From Synechococcus sp. PCC 7335 (GTDB lineage Bacteria > Cyanobacteriota > Cyanobacteriia > Phormidesmidales > Phormidesmidaceae): 64,000 bases of DNA. How positions within the stretch are numbered: the first letter of the stretch is position 1; every line of letters begins with the position of its first letter. This document shows, one piece after another, positions 11,768 to 20,455 of this stretch. The notes below the pieces were generated by a model. The model searched no databases and had not been told where the DNA came from. It saw nothing but the letters and a program-made list of their open reading frames with translations. Made by a program: the position numbers and the translations under genes. The stretch lies in NCBI RefSeq assembly GCF_000155595.1, contig NZ_DS989904.1, positions 1,209,354 through 1,273,353 on the forward strand, given 5' to 3'.

Positions 11768-11995
11768 ACCTTATCTATTACCGACACCTAATGGCTTGGT
11801 TCAAAGGATACAAGCGCAAACCTGAAATTATTCTGACACGTTCGCTTGATAAGTCGCGAAAGAAAGCGAAAGAAAATTGAAAAAGCCAGACAATCCAGTC
11901 GGGAAATGGATCGTCTAGCTCTTTGCTAGAGGCACTACTAGAGGCACCGGGTAAATTTGGCTCTTACCAAACTTGATTCTTTGCTTCCTTTTACC

Positions 11996-12370
11996 TCATG
12001 CATTGATCCGCAGTAGCTTGCGGTAGAAGGCCTTATCAAAGTCTGGTGTCTTATTCTGATTCAAAGCAAAGATAATGCTGATCAAGCAATCTACGAATTC
12101 ATAAGTCGGCATCGCGATTTCATAGGTGAGTTCAGCGTCGCCATCGAACTGCATTCGGCAGCGAGTAAGATCGGCTGGGAGCATGGAAGTATTCCATGTG
12201 GCTAGAAAGGCGATACTATCAGCTCCTTCAATTTTACGTTCGCCTTCTATGTTGCCTTGTTTGTATAGACCAATGGCATAGGGCAGAGCGTTGCGTCTTT
12301 TGCCTTGATAGTAGGGCAAAAACACACTGACTTCAGGTTTAGTAGCAGGCTGAATAGATTGAAGAGACAT
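11996..12370 (-). CDS. ebsA: Probable EbsA, type IV pilus-associated protein
   Basis: The 124-aa cytosolic-looking protein has no membrane segment. From MSLQSIQPATKPEV through FLPYYQGKRRNALPYAIGLY and CRMQFDGDAELTYE to FYRKLLRI it matches my memory of the cyanobacterial EbsA family, described in Synechococcus elongatus as needed for type IV pilus assembly and biofilm self-suppression together with Hfq and PilB. The name rests on recall and needs an alignment. I chose the ATG that starts the conserved part; an in-frame TTG would add 14 unconserved residues. It is divergent from the mgdA-like gene, with a spacer of about 200 bp. Confidence 0.6.
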   Translation of the reverse strand: MSLQSIQPATKPEVSVFLPYYQGKRRNALPYAIGLYKQGNIEGERKIEGADSIAFLATWNTSMLPADLTRCRMQFDGDAELTYEIAMPTYEFVDCLISIIFALNQNKTPDFDKAFYRKLLRINA

Positions 12371-12567
12371 AGCTACAGAGGTGACGGGTGGCAGATGTTG
12401 AGTGTGCTGCAAGGAGGCTGATAGAAGATGCGTCGATAGACGATAACTGCCCTTGCTTTAGAATTCCCGTTTGCCGCTTCTAGCGCTCACTAATGCATGC
12501 TTATTGCTCATGAAGCGGTATGGTTAAAATGAAAGAATTTGTTAAGAGATCGAAACAATAAATACGC

Positions 12568-13995
12568 ATGACGGATTTTGTTAAACCTGTGGAGTCTGAG
12601 CTGGACTTGGAGTCTGACTTTGTCCTAGATGATGATCTATTCGAGGGCTATTCTGGACGGCGGCTAAAAGCTGCGATCGCCCTCTCCGCTCTATGGCTGC
12701 TTACAGCCTTCCTCCACAAAGTGAGCTGGGGACATGAATTTGTCTTGATCGCGACTGTGGTCTTAGCTGTGTATGCGCTGCGCGTTATCTTTGCTAGGCC
12801 TCAATCTCCCCCTATTCCTTTGCCTAGCGTGGAGTCGTTGACCCAAACGTCCATCGATCGTGCTTCTCTAGAAGCGGTGGATGAAGCAGGTGAAATCCCT
12901 TTAGATTCAAAGTCTTGGCCATATGTTTCCCTGTTAGTTGCTGCTAAGAATGAGGAACAGGTGATCGGTTCACTGGTCGAATCTTTGTTGCATATCGACT
13001 ATCCGACTGACCGTTACGATCTCTGGATTATTGACGATTACAGTACAGATGCCACACCAGAAATACTCGATAATTTGGTCAAGCGACATCGTCAACTCAA
13101 CGTCATCCACAGAGGACCTGGGGCGATAGGTGGTAAGTCTGGTGCGTTAAATCTGGTCTGGCCGCAAACGAAGGGAGATCTACTAGCGGTTTTCGATGCG
13201 GATGCTCAGGTCTCTAGCGATTTACTGCGCTATGTGGTGCCGATGTTTGATCCGGAAAAAGGGGGTAAGAAGACAGGTGCCGTGCAGGTGCGTAAGGCGA
13301 TCGCGAATGCCACTAAGAATTTCTGGACACGCGGTCAGAAGGCTGAGATGGCACTAGATTGCTATATGCAACAGCGGCGAATTGCGGTAGGCGGCATTGG
13401 TGAACTACGGGGCAATGGTCAGTTCGTTAGGCGAGAGGCGATCGCCCAGTGCGGCGGCTGGAACGAAGAAACCATCACCGATGATTTAGATTTGACTATT
13501 CAACTGCACTTGCAGCAGTGGGATATCGGTTTGCTATTTGCACCTGCCGTCGGTGAAGAGGGCGTTACGAATCCGCTTGCGCTTTGGCATCAGCGCAATC
13601 GCTGGGCAGAGGGTGGCTTTCAGCGCTATCTAGACTACTGGCGTCAGCTAGGAAAAAATCAATTGGGCTGGGGCAAGTCACTGGATATGTTAGGGTTTTG
13701 GATTATTCAATACATGTTGCCTTTAGTCGCGCTACCTGATTTAGTGATCGCGCTGATCCGCCGTCAGACGCCAGTCTATGCCCCGATTACGATACTGGCT
13801 GTCTGTATGTCTGGAATCGGCATGTTTACAACCTTGCGCCAGTCCGAGCGCACCTCTGTATGGAGCGCAATCGTGCAGACCATACGCGGGTCTATCTACA
13901 TGCTGCATTGGCTAGTTGTGATCGGCTCGATGGCCATCCGAATTTCCGTGCGGCAGAAGCGATTGAAGTGGGTCAAAACTGCCCACGGCAGCTAG
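12568..13995 (+). CDS. mgdA: Beta-monoglucosyldiacylglycerol synthase-like GT2 glycosyltransferase
   Basis: The 475-aa protein has two N-terminal membrane segments (about 33-75) and C-terminal ones (about 370-465) flanking a GT2 catalytic domain. The processive-type D,D,D,QxxRW pattern is present: IIDDYS (Asp 156-157), FDADAQ (210-212), TDDLD (304-308) and QRNRW (342-346). The layout and the GELRGNGQFVRR region match the cyanobacterial glucosyltransferase (Synechocystis Sll1377, MgdA) that makes monoglucosyldiacylglycerol, the precursor of the thylakoid galactolipid MGDG. A polysaccharide synthase is the main alternative. It appears monocistronic and is followed by a 14-bp tandem duplication. 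Confidence 0.78.
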   Translation: MTDFVKPVESELDLESDFVLDDDLFEGYSGRRLKAAIALSALWLLTAFLHKVSWGHEFVLIATVVLAVYALRVIFARPQSPPIPLPSVESLTQTSIDRASLEAVDEAGEIPLDSKSWPYVSLLVAAKNEEQVIGSLVESLLHIDYPTDRYDLWIIDDYSTDATPEILDNLVKRHRQLNVIHRGPGAIGGKSGALNLVWPQTKGDLLAVFDADAQVSSDLLRYVVPMFDPEKGGKKTGAVQVRKAIANATKNFWTRGQKAEMALDCYMQQRRIAVGGIGELRGNGQFVRREAIAQCGGWNEETITDDLDLTIQLHLQQWDIGLLFAPAVGEEGVTNPLALWHQRNRWAEGGFQRYLDYWRQLGKNQLGWGKSLDMLGFWIIQYMLPLVALPDLVIALIRRQTPVYAPITILAVCMSGIGMFTTLRQSERTSVWSAIVQTIRGSIYMLHWLVVIGSMAIRISVRQKRLKWVKTAHGS

Positions 13996-14014
13996 AGGCA
14001 TTGAGCTAGATAGA

Positions 14015-14042
14015 TTGAGCCGAACCGGTTGAGCCGAACCAG
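14015..14042. repeat. 14-bp tandem duplication after mgdA
   Basis: TTGAGCCGAACCGG is followed directly by TTGAGCCGAACCAG (one mismatch), with a decayed third unit after it, in the spacer between convergent genes. Confidence 0.85.
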
Positions 14043-14067
14043 TCGAGCTATGTGATCTAAGTCCGGG

Positions 14068-14874
14068 TCATCTCAATTTGGATACCTTAATTTTGACAAT
14101 AAGTACTGATAGGGCAACGGCTAGAGCTATGCCCACTATTGCGATCACCAGCAGGGTGCTATGGCGGATGGCGATCGCACTCAAGGCCCAAACGATCACC
14201 GCTGGATAAGAAACGTCCCTGTACTTCGAGGCTACTACCATTGCTAATCCTGTACTGATTGCCATCATGAAGACAGTTGCTAGCAGTCCGCCGCCGGAGG
14301 CGTTAACAGTGCTCGAAAACTCTCCTAAGTTCTCTAGGGGGACATCCATGACATAGAGCGCTCCGGCAATATTGACGATTGTAGCCACCGTAATCCACCC
14401 AAAGTAAATGCTAACCGGTGCCTGATATAACCAGCGTTTTTTCCAGGACGTCTGCACAGAGCGCGTGTTGAGATAGGCATACGCTAAGCACAGCCAGATA
14501 CCCAGAATTAATAGGACAGATAGCCAGAACCGAAATGTCAAGAAGACATATATCCAGATGATTTGCAGCACGCACGCGCCGATAATTCCCCAAGAAGTCT
14601 TTTGAAAGGCGGGTTCATGCCGCTGAGCAGGGAGCGCTTGGTAGATGCTGTAAGCAATTAACCCAACGTAGATCAAACCCCAAATCGCGAAGGCAAAGCC
14701 TGCGGGTGTAATCAGCACGCCGCCTAATATCGTATTAGACACTTCCCCTGTGTTCTTTCCGGCAGGTGGATAGACATTAGAGATACCGTTGATGACGATC
14801 GCCATCAAAACTGCTACTACGGTCAGCCACTGCCGCACAATCTGTATCCTGGTCTGGCCAATAGATCTTTGCAT
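14068..14874 (-). CDS. Tryptophan-rich membrane protein, TspO/MBR-like
   Basis: The 268-aa protein has about eight hydrophobic segments and many Trp residues in them (FAIWGLIYVG, IIWIYVF, IWLCLAYAYL). This fits the tryptophan-rich sensory protein group related to TspO, although it is longer than classical five-helix TspO (about 160 aa). TspO proteins bind tetrapyrroles or sterols in other bacteria; whether that applies here is unknown. It converges on the mgdA-like gene and is transcribed in the same direction as the ArnT-like gene upstream. Confidence 0.72.
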   Translation of the reverse strand: MQRSIGQTRIQIVRQWLTVVAVLMAIVINGISNVYPPAGKNTGEVSNTILGGVLITPAGFAFAIWGLIYVGLIAYSIYQALPAQRHEPAFQKTSWGIIGACVLQIIWIYVFLTFRFWLSVLLILGIWLCLAYAYLNTRSVQTSWKKRWLYQAPVSIYFGWITVATIVNIAGALYVMDVPLENLGEFSSTVNASGGGLLATVFMMAISTGLAMVVASKYRDVSYPAVIVWALSAIAIRHSTLLVIAIVGIALAVALSVLIVKIKVSKLR

Positions 14875-14947
14875 AGCTAGTTCCAGTAACTAGCTCTAGT
14901 AAAACCTAAATGTAGTGCTAGCGACTTCCTCCCTTAATCCGTCTTAT

Positions 14948-16615
14948 TCATTCCTTCGGCGGAACGAGTTTACAGATAGAGCCAAACTCGCTTTGTGTTT
15001 CTACCTGACAGTTGGCTTCAATATGCTTAGCTAGGGTTGGGTGCTCGTTCTGAAGTATGGGGGCTTGAGTTTGGGTGATCGCTAGCCAGTCTGCCCCCCT
15101 TCCCCTAAGATCCTCAAACATCTCGATAGAATCGCTCTCATCTTCTGGGAAAACGCTCCAGTCAATATCGTTATTAGCAGGTGGAAATGTCCAGCCTCGC
15201 CGCTGACTGTAATAAATCACGTTGGGATCGCCTAAGTCGCTAGACATTGAGACCACCATATCTCCAGGCTCAGAGATCTGTCGTAGCAGCTGTCCTAGCT
15301 CGTAGCTTTCTTCTCCATAGTGCCGACTGTACATCCCTTTGAGTCTCACATGACTCACTCCAGAGATGATCAGTAGAACAGCGACGATAGTGGTGATAAA
15401 AACAGTCTTTTGAGCAGATTTCCTAGGACTGTATGGTTGAAGCAGAGGAGAAAATACTGAGGCTAAAAGCCGACCGACTACTAACATGCCATGACCTGCT
15501 AGCGCAGCAACTGCCGGATTGAAAATATGAAAGTTCCAAGGATTGTCAATCAGCTCTCGAGCGCCAATGAAGTAGTACAAAGCGGCCGAAAATAACCACC
15601 AGTGAAAGAACCAAGGCGCCTTACAAGATGATTTTTGAGAAGAGAGAGTCGGCCTAGTGGCAAAGATTGGTTTGAGAGGGCTCTTTTCTAGGTTGCTCTT
15701 GAAGATTTGCTTGCCTGGCAAGACGACTATGCCAATTAGCAGCAAAATCATAATTGGCCATGTCCAGAGCCAATAGTAAGTGCTGCGTACAAAGTCTGGA
15801 ATGAAGTAAAGCTCTTCAAACCATCGGCTGAACCCCTGCACCCAGATCCAATTAGCAGATCCGGCAAAGTGGTAGGGTGGATAGTTGCTTGCTAAATACT
15901 TAGCCCAAAGATAGTAAGCAACTATCGGCAGCAGCGATAGCGTGCCCGCGATCGCAATCGGAATTAAACGTTTGTAATTGAGTTCTCGCTTCTGGCGCAA
16001 AATCACAAACAGTGCATAGAGCAAAGGAATGCCTACCATCAGGCCAGTAATTTTCGAGAGTGCTCCCCAAGAAAAAATGACGGCAGCAAACAGAAGATAG
16101 CGCCAGCTCCCCGTCTGCAGGTGAGCCACCAATAGCCAGCAGCTGGTCGTCATCAACGCGGTCATCGCTGGGTCAGGCAAAAAGGAACGATCAATAAAAA
16201 CGCCGCCAGGAAGAATGGCCATAATCGCAGCGCTGGCGATCGCCCGCTCGTCATCCCAGACGCGGCGAACAAGCTGGTAGAGCGCAAACACTCCCCAAAC
16301 GCCAAATGAAGCTGCCACTGAGCGGCCTATCCAGTCCTGCTGACCAAATACTGTGTAGAGTAGCGCTGATACATAGCTAACGGTTTGAAACTCTCTACCT
16401 TGATAGTTGGGGCCTACCCCTCCCCAGCTCACCTCAGGGAAAAAGATGTTCCAATTTGTGCGGTAGTAATTGTCTGCCATCATGGCTGTGCTGGTCTGCC
16501 GCCAGCTAAACACATCCACGTAGGGTTGATCGATGTGATTGAACCGTAAGGCGATCGCTAATATCAGAATTGCAATTAGAAAGTATGTATGACGTCTCGG
16601 CCTTAGCGCTTTCAT
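14948..16615 (-). CDS. ArnT/PMT-like membrane glycosyltransferase
   Basis: The protein of about 555 aa has around eleven membrane segments. The first periplasmic loop carries an acidic and polar sequence (DVFSWRQTSTAMMADNYY) of the kind used by GT-C lipid-phosphate-sugar transferases (PMT/ArnT superfamily). A soluble C-terminal domain of about 120 residues contains DPNVIYYSQRRGW. It probably transfers a sugar from a polyprenyl carrier to an envelope or secreted target. I prefer the ATG at 16615 with AGGA nine nt upstream; an in-frame TTG at 16657 would add 14 residues. Confidence 0.8.
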   Translation of the reverse strand: MKALRPRRHTYFLIAILILAIALRFNHIDQPYVDVFSWRQTSTAMMADNYYRTNWNIFFPEVSWGGVGPNYQGREFQTVSYVSALLYTVFGQQDWIGRSVAASFGVWGVFALYQLVRRVWDDERAIASAAIMAILPGGVFIDRSFLPDPAMTALMTTSCWLLVAHLQTGSWRYLLFAAVIFSWGALSKITGLMVGIPLLYALFVILRQKRELNYKRLIPIAIAGTLSLLPIVAYYLWAKYLASNYPPYHFAGSANWIWVQGFSRWFEELYFIPDFVRSTYYWLWTWPIMILLLIGIVVLPGKQIFKSNLEKSPLKPIFATRPTLSSQKSSCKAPWFFHWWLFSAALYYFIGARELIDNPWNFHIFNPAVAALAGHGMLVVGRLLASVFSPLLQPYSPRKSAQKTVFITTIVAVLLIISGVSHVRLKGMYSRHYGEESYELGQLLRQISEPGDMVVSMSSDLGDPNVIYYSQRRGWTFPPANNDIDWSVFPEDESDSIEMFEDLRGRGADWLAITQTQAPILQNEHPTLAKHIEANCQVETQSEFGSICKLVPPKE

Positions 16616-17176
16616 CGATTGCTTTCCTATGGAAGTCGTAAGTAAAAATCTGTCCAAAATTTAGAATATTCGCCTACAGCGTTATCTATACGAAGAGCGG
16701 CGATCACCGGCCGCACAATTAGAATGGGCCAGCTACTCTGCCTCTTTGCCGGCCTCTTTTGCCGGCCTGTGGCTAGTTAGTAGCTATCTACATATATGGA
16801 GGCTTCCCTCAAATTCCTGTTTAACCTAGAATGCGGCGCAAAGCGCCAACTTATGATTTCTTTTGCGCATACTTTTTGTGCTTTAATCCACAGCATCCTA
16901 AGACGAACTTGTCTCCCCTCTAAACACAGCCAAAGTCTCCTAAGATAAACTTCATCTTCTTGTAAGCCTCAAGAAAATTTTTTAGGGCTTGGGCACCTTG
17001 GCTTTAGCCGCTTAAGTAGTTGAGTTCGTTAAGTAATTGTTCAGTATTTTAAGCTGTGTGTTGCTGTACAAAGTTGTCTTACCTTGAATAGTCTTTATGC
17101 AAGAAATATTCACGGGAGACGCCAGGGAGTTTAGTTAAGGTAAAAGCATCCCTTCACCCCTTTGTAGGATTCGATT
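16616..17176. other. Intergenic region between divergent membrane-protein genes
   Basis: This 560-bp spacer holds both promoters and no convincing ORF. A tandem duplication sits at 16741-16765 (CCTCTTTGCCGG, then CCTCTTTTGCCGG). A purine/pyrimidine-skewed stretch near 16860-16990 has a partly repeated CCTAAGA-AACTT motif. No RNA gene was recognised. Confidence 0.5.
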
Positions 17177-17710
17177 ATGACTAATCTCTCTAATCTGTCT
17201 TCAAAGCTTTCTCGGCGTCAGTTTAGCTGGGATGCGTTTGTTCTGCTGCTAGTGACTTTCTGGCTAAGTAGTAGTGTCTTGCTAGACTTTGTCATGATGC
17301 CGATGATGTACGAATCTGGCATGATGAACACGCCTGATTTTGCGACGGCAGGCTACAGCCTGTTTTGGGTGTTCAATCGGGTTGAGATTCTATGTGCAGC
17401 GGCGATTTTGACCGGGCTGTTGGTGCTGCGTCAAAACAGGACTCAGTATGACGTGATCGCTAGTGGTTCTCGCAGTCGCTGGGCGCTTTGGCTAAGTGGT
17501 GCTTTGTTTGTGATTGCCTTGGTCTATACCTACCTACTCACTCCGCAGATGGGCGCACTTGGCCTTAATCTCAGTGGTGAGTTTTTTGACCCTATCACAC
17601 CTCAAATGAACCTAATGCACCTACTGTATTGGGCGCTAGAAGCGACGAAACTAGCCGCTGCTGGTCTATTAATGAAGCTCTGCTATCGCGATATGGCCAA
17701 CAGTCTATAA
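17177..17710 (+). CDS. DUF4149-like membrane protein
   Basis: The 177-aa protein has four hydrophobic segments (about 20-42, 67-85, 102-122, 145-165). Features are LDFVMMPMMYESGMM between the first two segments and LYTYLLTPQMGALG-like text after the third. This resembles DUF4149/TMEM205-like four-helix proteins found in cyanobacteria. No catalytic motif is visible and the function is unknown. It starts with an ATG 10 nt behind TAGGAT, converges on the GDT1 pair and is probably monocistronic. Confidence 0.6.
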   Translation: MTNLSNLSSKLSRRQFSWDAFVLLLVTFWLSSSVLLDFVMMPMMYESGMMNTPDFATAGYSLFWVFNRVEILCAAAILTGLLVLRQNRTQYDVIASGSRSRWALWLSGALFVIALVYTYLLTPQMGALGLNLSGEFFDPITPQMNLMHLLYWALEATKLAAAGLLMKLCYRDMANSL

Positions 17711-17823
17711 ATAAGGCCTGTCTTAGCACGAGATACTGTCCGTCTCCGGCATATCCTTTGGAACGTCGATACCTATGAAACTTTGATGCCAACTTCGATG
17801 CCTAAGTGCGTTCTAGCTGTTGG

Positions 17824-18165
17824 CTAGTCTGCGCTAGGTATTTGATCAAGTAGGTCATCACTTAGAAGGCTGTTGGCTGTCTCTTTGGACGCTTCAGCTT
17901 CTGGCCACAGCAATCGCACTGCGAGGAGTCCGAATCCGATTGCCGCAATGCCTTTGACAATCTTTTCAGGCAGAAAGAGCGCTGTACTTTCGCCTAGAAT
18001 CACGCTGACAAAAGAAGCCAATAGTAAAGCACTTGCAGATCCTAGAAAGACCGCTTTAGGGGAAGCAGAAGAGCCGCCAAGGGCCATCGCGGCCAGTTGA
18101 CTTTTATCGCCTAGCTCAGAGATAAAGACTGCTGCAAATGTCACAAATAATAGCTGAAAATCCAT
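17824..18165 (-). CDS. GDT1/TMEM165-family half transporter (Mn2+ exporter subunit 1)
   Basis: The 113-aa protein has three membrane segments and one copy of the family signature E-x-G-D-K-S/T (ISELGDKSQLAAMALG, residues about 15-30). Full-length members have two such halves in one chain. Here each half is a separate gene, suggesting a heterodimer. Split pairs in cyanobacteria have been described as manganese exporters (hemi manganese exchangers), as I recall. The family's role is Mn2+/Ca2+ efflux against H+ or Na+. It lies downstream of the second half, in the same direction. Confidence 0.85.
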   Translation of the reverse strand: MDFQLLFVTFAAVFISELGDKSQLAAMALGGSSASPKAVFLGSASALLLASFVSVILGESTALFLPEKIVKGIAAIGFGLLAVRLLWPEAEASKETANSLLSDDLLDQIPSAD

Positions 18166-18287
18166 TCTTACCTATGTAGATAGCCTTTGAAGAAGATAGC
18201 CTTAAATGCGTTTGCATTGTTCTTAGGACTTAGTGCTTAGACTCAACTAATGGGCCTAGCCCTTAGCATTAACTCTGCAAACTAGCT

Positions 18288-18683
18288 TCAAGAGCCAACA
18301 ATATCACCAACTAACCCGATGGTAATCAGCAACAGTAGAATCCCTGCCCAAGTGTCTAAAGACTCTTCTGAAACGCGTTTGGATAGCCACTGACCTAGTA
18401 AAACTCCAATCAAGCTAGTTGATATTAACGCTAAACCCGCGCCAGCAAATACTATCAGCGGCGATTGTGATTCAGCGCTCATCAACATTGTGGTTATCTG
18501 TGTTTTGTCACCTAACTCTGCTAGAAAAATGGTGAGGAAGGTGGAGAAAAAAACGCTCCAAAAGCCATTGGTTGAACGCTGCTCGCCAACCTTGACGGCA
18601 GTCGGCGTTTCGATCGAATCATTTAGTCCCAGCTTGGTAGGTTCTAACCTGCTAGATTCAGAAGTCGTGGGCTTAGAGGTCAC
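18288..18683 (-). CDS. GDT1/TMEM165-family half transporter (Mn2+ exporter subunit 2)
   Basis: The 131-aa partner of the gene 122 bp downstream carries the matching signature FLAELGDKTQITTMLM (about residues 55-70) and three membrane segments. The N-terminal 40 residues are a polar cytoplasmic extension (Ser/Thr/Glu-rich) absent from the partner. The GTG start has AGG about seven nt upstream. I looked for a yybP-ykoY manganese riboswitch in the short upstream gap (56 bp) and saw none. Confidence 0.85.
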   Translation of the reverse strand: MTSKPTTSESSRLEPTKLGLNDSIETPTAVKVGEQRSTNGFWSVFFSTFLTIFLAELGDKTQITTMLMSAESQSPLIVFAGAGLALISTSLIGVLLGQWLSKRVSEESLDTWAGILLLLITIGLVGDIVGS

Positions 18684-18739
18684 AATTTACCTAACTTCAT
18701 AATTTTCTTATTATCTGTGATGACCTGCTGCTACTGCAA

Positions 18740-19153
18740 TCATTGCTTGCTACTATCTGCTTCGCCCTCAATTGTAATCACCTGCGTATCTACACCAATC
18801 GCCTCGTAGAACCGATTCATCTCTGGGCTTATATTGCCGTATATAGCGTCAATTTGCTGCTCACAGCATTCAATCGCGAAGTCGTTGAGTTTGTCTGGTT
18901 CAATGTTGTAGAGCTGTTCAAACGTATCTGCTTGTACTCGGCAAAAGTTTGGCCGCTGATCGTAAATTGAGCAAGTTCGCTGGTCTTGGTTGTAGTGAAT
19001 GCACCAGCCATCATCGCCGACCATACTCAGGTACAGACTGAGCTCAGTAGGTGATAGGTAGTCAGCAAGATCTGGCCTATCCGCTGGGCTAAGCTCACAG
19101 CAGGCACCACAGTTTTTTACACACTGCCAAGTTGCCATATTACTCACTTCCAT
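18740..19153 (-). CDS. YkgJ-family cysteine-cluster protein
   Basis: The 137-aa protein carries the zinc/iron chelatase-like cysteine cluster C-x3-C-x2-CC (Cys 11, 15, 18, 19), followed by CIHY, CSIYDQRPNFC and ECC. This is the UPF0153/YkgJ family of putative metal-binding proteins of unknown reaction. A second ATG five codons in has a better-placed GTGAG and may be the real start. It leads the GDT1 pair (56 bp apart, same strand), so a metal-related operon is plausible but unproven. Confidence 0.88.
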   Translation of the reverse strand: MEVSNMATWQCVKNCGACCELSPADRPDLADYLSPTELSLYLSMVGDDGWCIHYNQDQRTCSIYDQRPNFCRVQADTFEQLYNIEPDKLNDFAIECCEQQIDAIYGNISPEMNRFYEAIGVDTQVITIEGEADSSKQ

Positions 19154-19310
19154 ACCTTACGTCTAATGTGTCCTAAATCTAGTGAAACTCGCCATAGCTA
19201 AGCAAACGACGGACCTTAGAATTTTGTAAACAAAGCTTAATGTGAGCCACCGCAAACAGGTACAATGCTGTGAAGTGAAATTGCTTGATGTGGTTCGGTT
19301 TAAACAGTTT

Positions 19311-19316
19311 GGAGGA
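19311..19316 (+). promoter_or_regulatory. Ribosome binding site of psb30
   Basis: GGAGGA lies 12 nt before the TTG used for psb30. The spacing is long, so initiation could instead use the in-frame CTG one codon earlier. A TACAAT hexamer at 19261 is a possible -10 element. Confidence 0.5.
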
Positions 19317-19328
19317 TAAATAGCTCTG

Positions 19329-19460
19329 TTGAATAGCGCTCTTTCTTTGATAAATAGTATCGATTTTGTTTTGATCGCTCAGCTAACGATGCTGGCACTA
19401 GTGGTGATCGCTGGCCCTGCGATTGTGTTTCTGCTGGCACTTCGGGGCGGCGATCTATAA
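19329..19460 (+). CDS. psb30: Photosystem II protein Psb30 (Ycf12)
   Basis: I found this by reading the spacer. A 43-aa single-span peptide runs from TTG: MNSALSLINSIDFVLIAQLT, then MLALVVIAGPAIVFLLALRG, ending GDL. The pattern IAQLTM...IAGP..IFLLA-R-G-(D/N)L is that of cyanobacterial Psb30/Ycf12, a small PSII core subunit at the periphery of the reaction centre near PsbJ/cyt b559 that helps stabilise PSII. The upstream GGAGGA and a strong terminator hairpin immediately downstream support an independent short transcript. It lies alone between ykgJ-like and ispD. Confidence 0.88.
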   Translation: MNSALSLINSIDFVLIAQLTMLALVVIAGPAIVFLLALRGGDL

Positions 19461-19516
19461 AGTGCTCCTTCGGTTAATTCTTTCCTTAGCTGAGCTTGAA
19501 CCGAATTTGTCAAAGG

Positions 19517-19550
19517 CCCTATGACTACCTTAGTGAAGTCATAGGGTTTT
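19517..19550 (+). terminator. Rho-independent terminator after psb30
   Basis: The perfect 10-bp stem CCCTATGACT / AGTCATAGGG has a 10-nt loop and is followed by TTTT on the + strand, 57 nt after the psb30 stop. Read from the opposite strand it could also serve ispD, but the T-run favours psb30. Confidence 0.85.
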
Positions 19551-19607
19551 ATTGATGTTATCTAATTTTCTATCAAGGACGCTCTTTCTCTATCAAGCGC
19601 GCTCCTT

Positions 19608-20300
19608 CTAGGCTGTGGTATCTTTCCGTTTTTGAAGGATGAACTGCGCGATCGCTAGATCCACTGGCGTGGTCACTTTCAAATTAGTCTCTTCTCCGTT
19701 CACTATGCTGACAGGGACACCGCATTTTTCCAATAGCGCCGCATCATCGGTTACCTGCCAACCTTCGCTTTGTCCTTTGGCGTGACACTGCTTTAGCAGC
19801 GCGACTTCAAATCCTTGGGGTGTCTGCGCGGCCCATAGCTGTGAACGATCTGGCGTGCTCGTGATCACGTTTTGCGCATTGACTTGCTTGATGGTGTCCT
19901 TCACAGGTACCGCGGCAATAAATCCTTTTGACGCTAGCGCCGCCTTAGCACAGCGATCGAACAGTGCTGGCGTAGCTAAACAGCGGGCCCCATCGTGAAT
20001 CAAGACGTGCGTAGCCTGGTTTGGAAGTGCCTGCAGCCCGTTGAAGACTGAGGCTTGCCGGGTATCACCGCCCTGGATGAATTGAATGGGCTTCTGTATC
20101 TGGCACTGATTGACCATGGCCTCGATGTCCGGGCGATCTATGGGCTGGCAGATAATGCCAATCCACTCGAGGCTGCTAGCTGACTCTGCGGCGATCAAAG
20201 TCCAGGCAAGGATAGGACGCGACAGTAGGGGAAGCAGGAGTTTGTTGCGATCGCTTCCCATGCGACGGCCTACCCCGGCTGCTGGAATCAGTAAATGCAT
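19608..20300 (-). CDS. ispD: 2-C-methyl-D-erythritol 4-phosphate cytidylyltransferase
   Basis: This enzyme makes CDP-methylerythritol in the MEP isoprenoid pathway that feeds carotenoids, chlorophyll phytyl chains and quinones. The 230 aa from the ATG match the usual IspD length. Signature sequences are LIPAAGVGRRMGSDRNK (CTP-binding, residues about 4-20), HDGARC, PVKDTIK and the late TDDAALLE. An in-frame GTG at 20357 would add 19 unconserved residues. The next-step kinase gene ispE lies about 9 kb away. Confidence 0.96.
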   Translation of the reverse strand: MHLLIPAAGVGRRMGSDRNKLLLPLLSRPILAWTLIAAESASSLEWIGIICQPIDRPDIEAMVNQCQIQKPIQFIQGGDTRQASVFNGLQALPNQATHVLIHDGARCLATPALFDRCAKAALASKGFIAAVPVKDTIKQVNAQNVITSTPDRSQLWAAQTPQGFEVALLKQCHAKGQSEGWQVTDDAALLEKCGVPVSIVNGEETNLKVTTPVDLAIAQFILQKRKDTTA

Positions 20301-20455
20301 AGGATTTAGATTAGTGTTGCTTTGCTGCTGGTGACTGCTACTGGTTACATAGAACACCTTTTTGGGCTTATTTCAGTTTTATTTCCGTAGAATTTCGCTA
20401 AGCTCACCAGCGTCGCTTAGAATGATGAGCGGATAAAAATACGAATTTTAACCGC

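Noticed and set aside
18166-18287. Possible manganese riboswitch before the GDT1 gene
   Set aside because: I found no yybP-ykoY conserved stems or loops on reading the minus strand.
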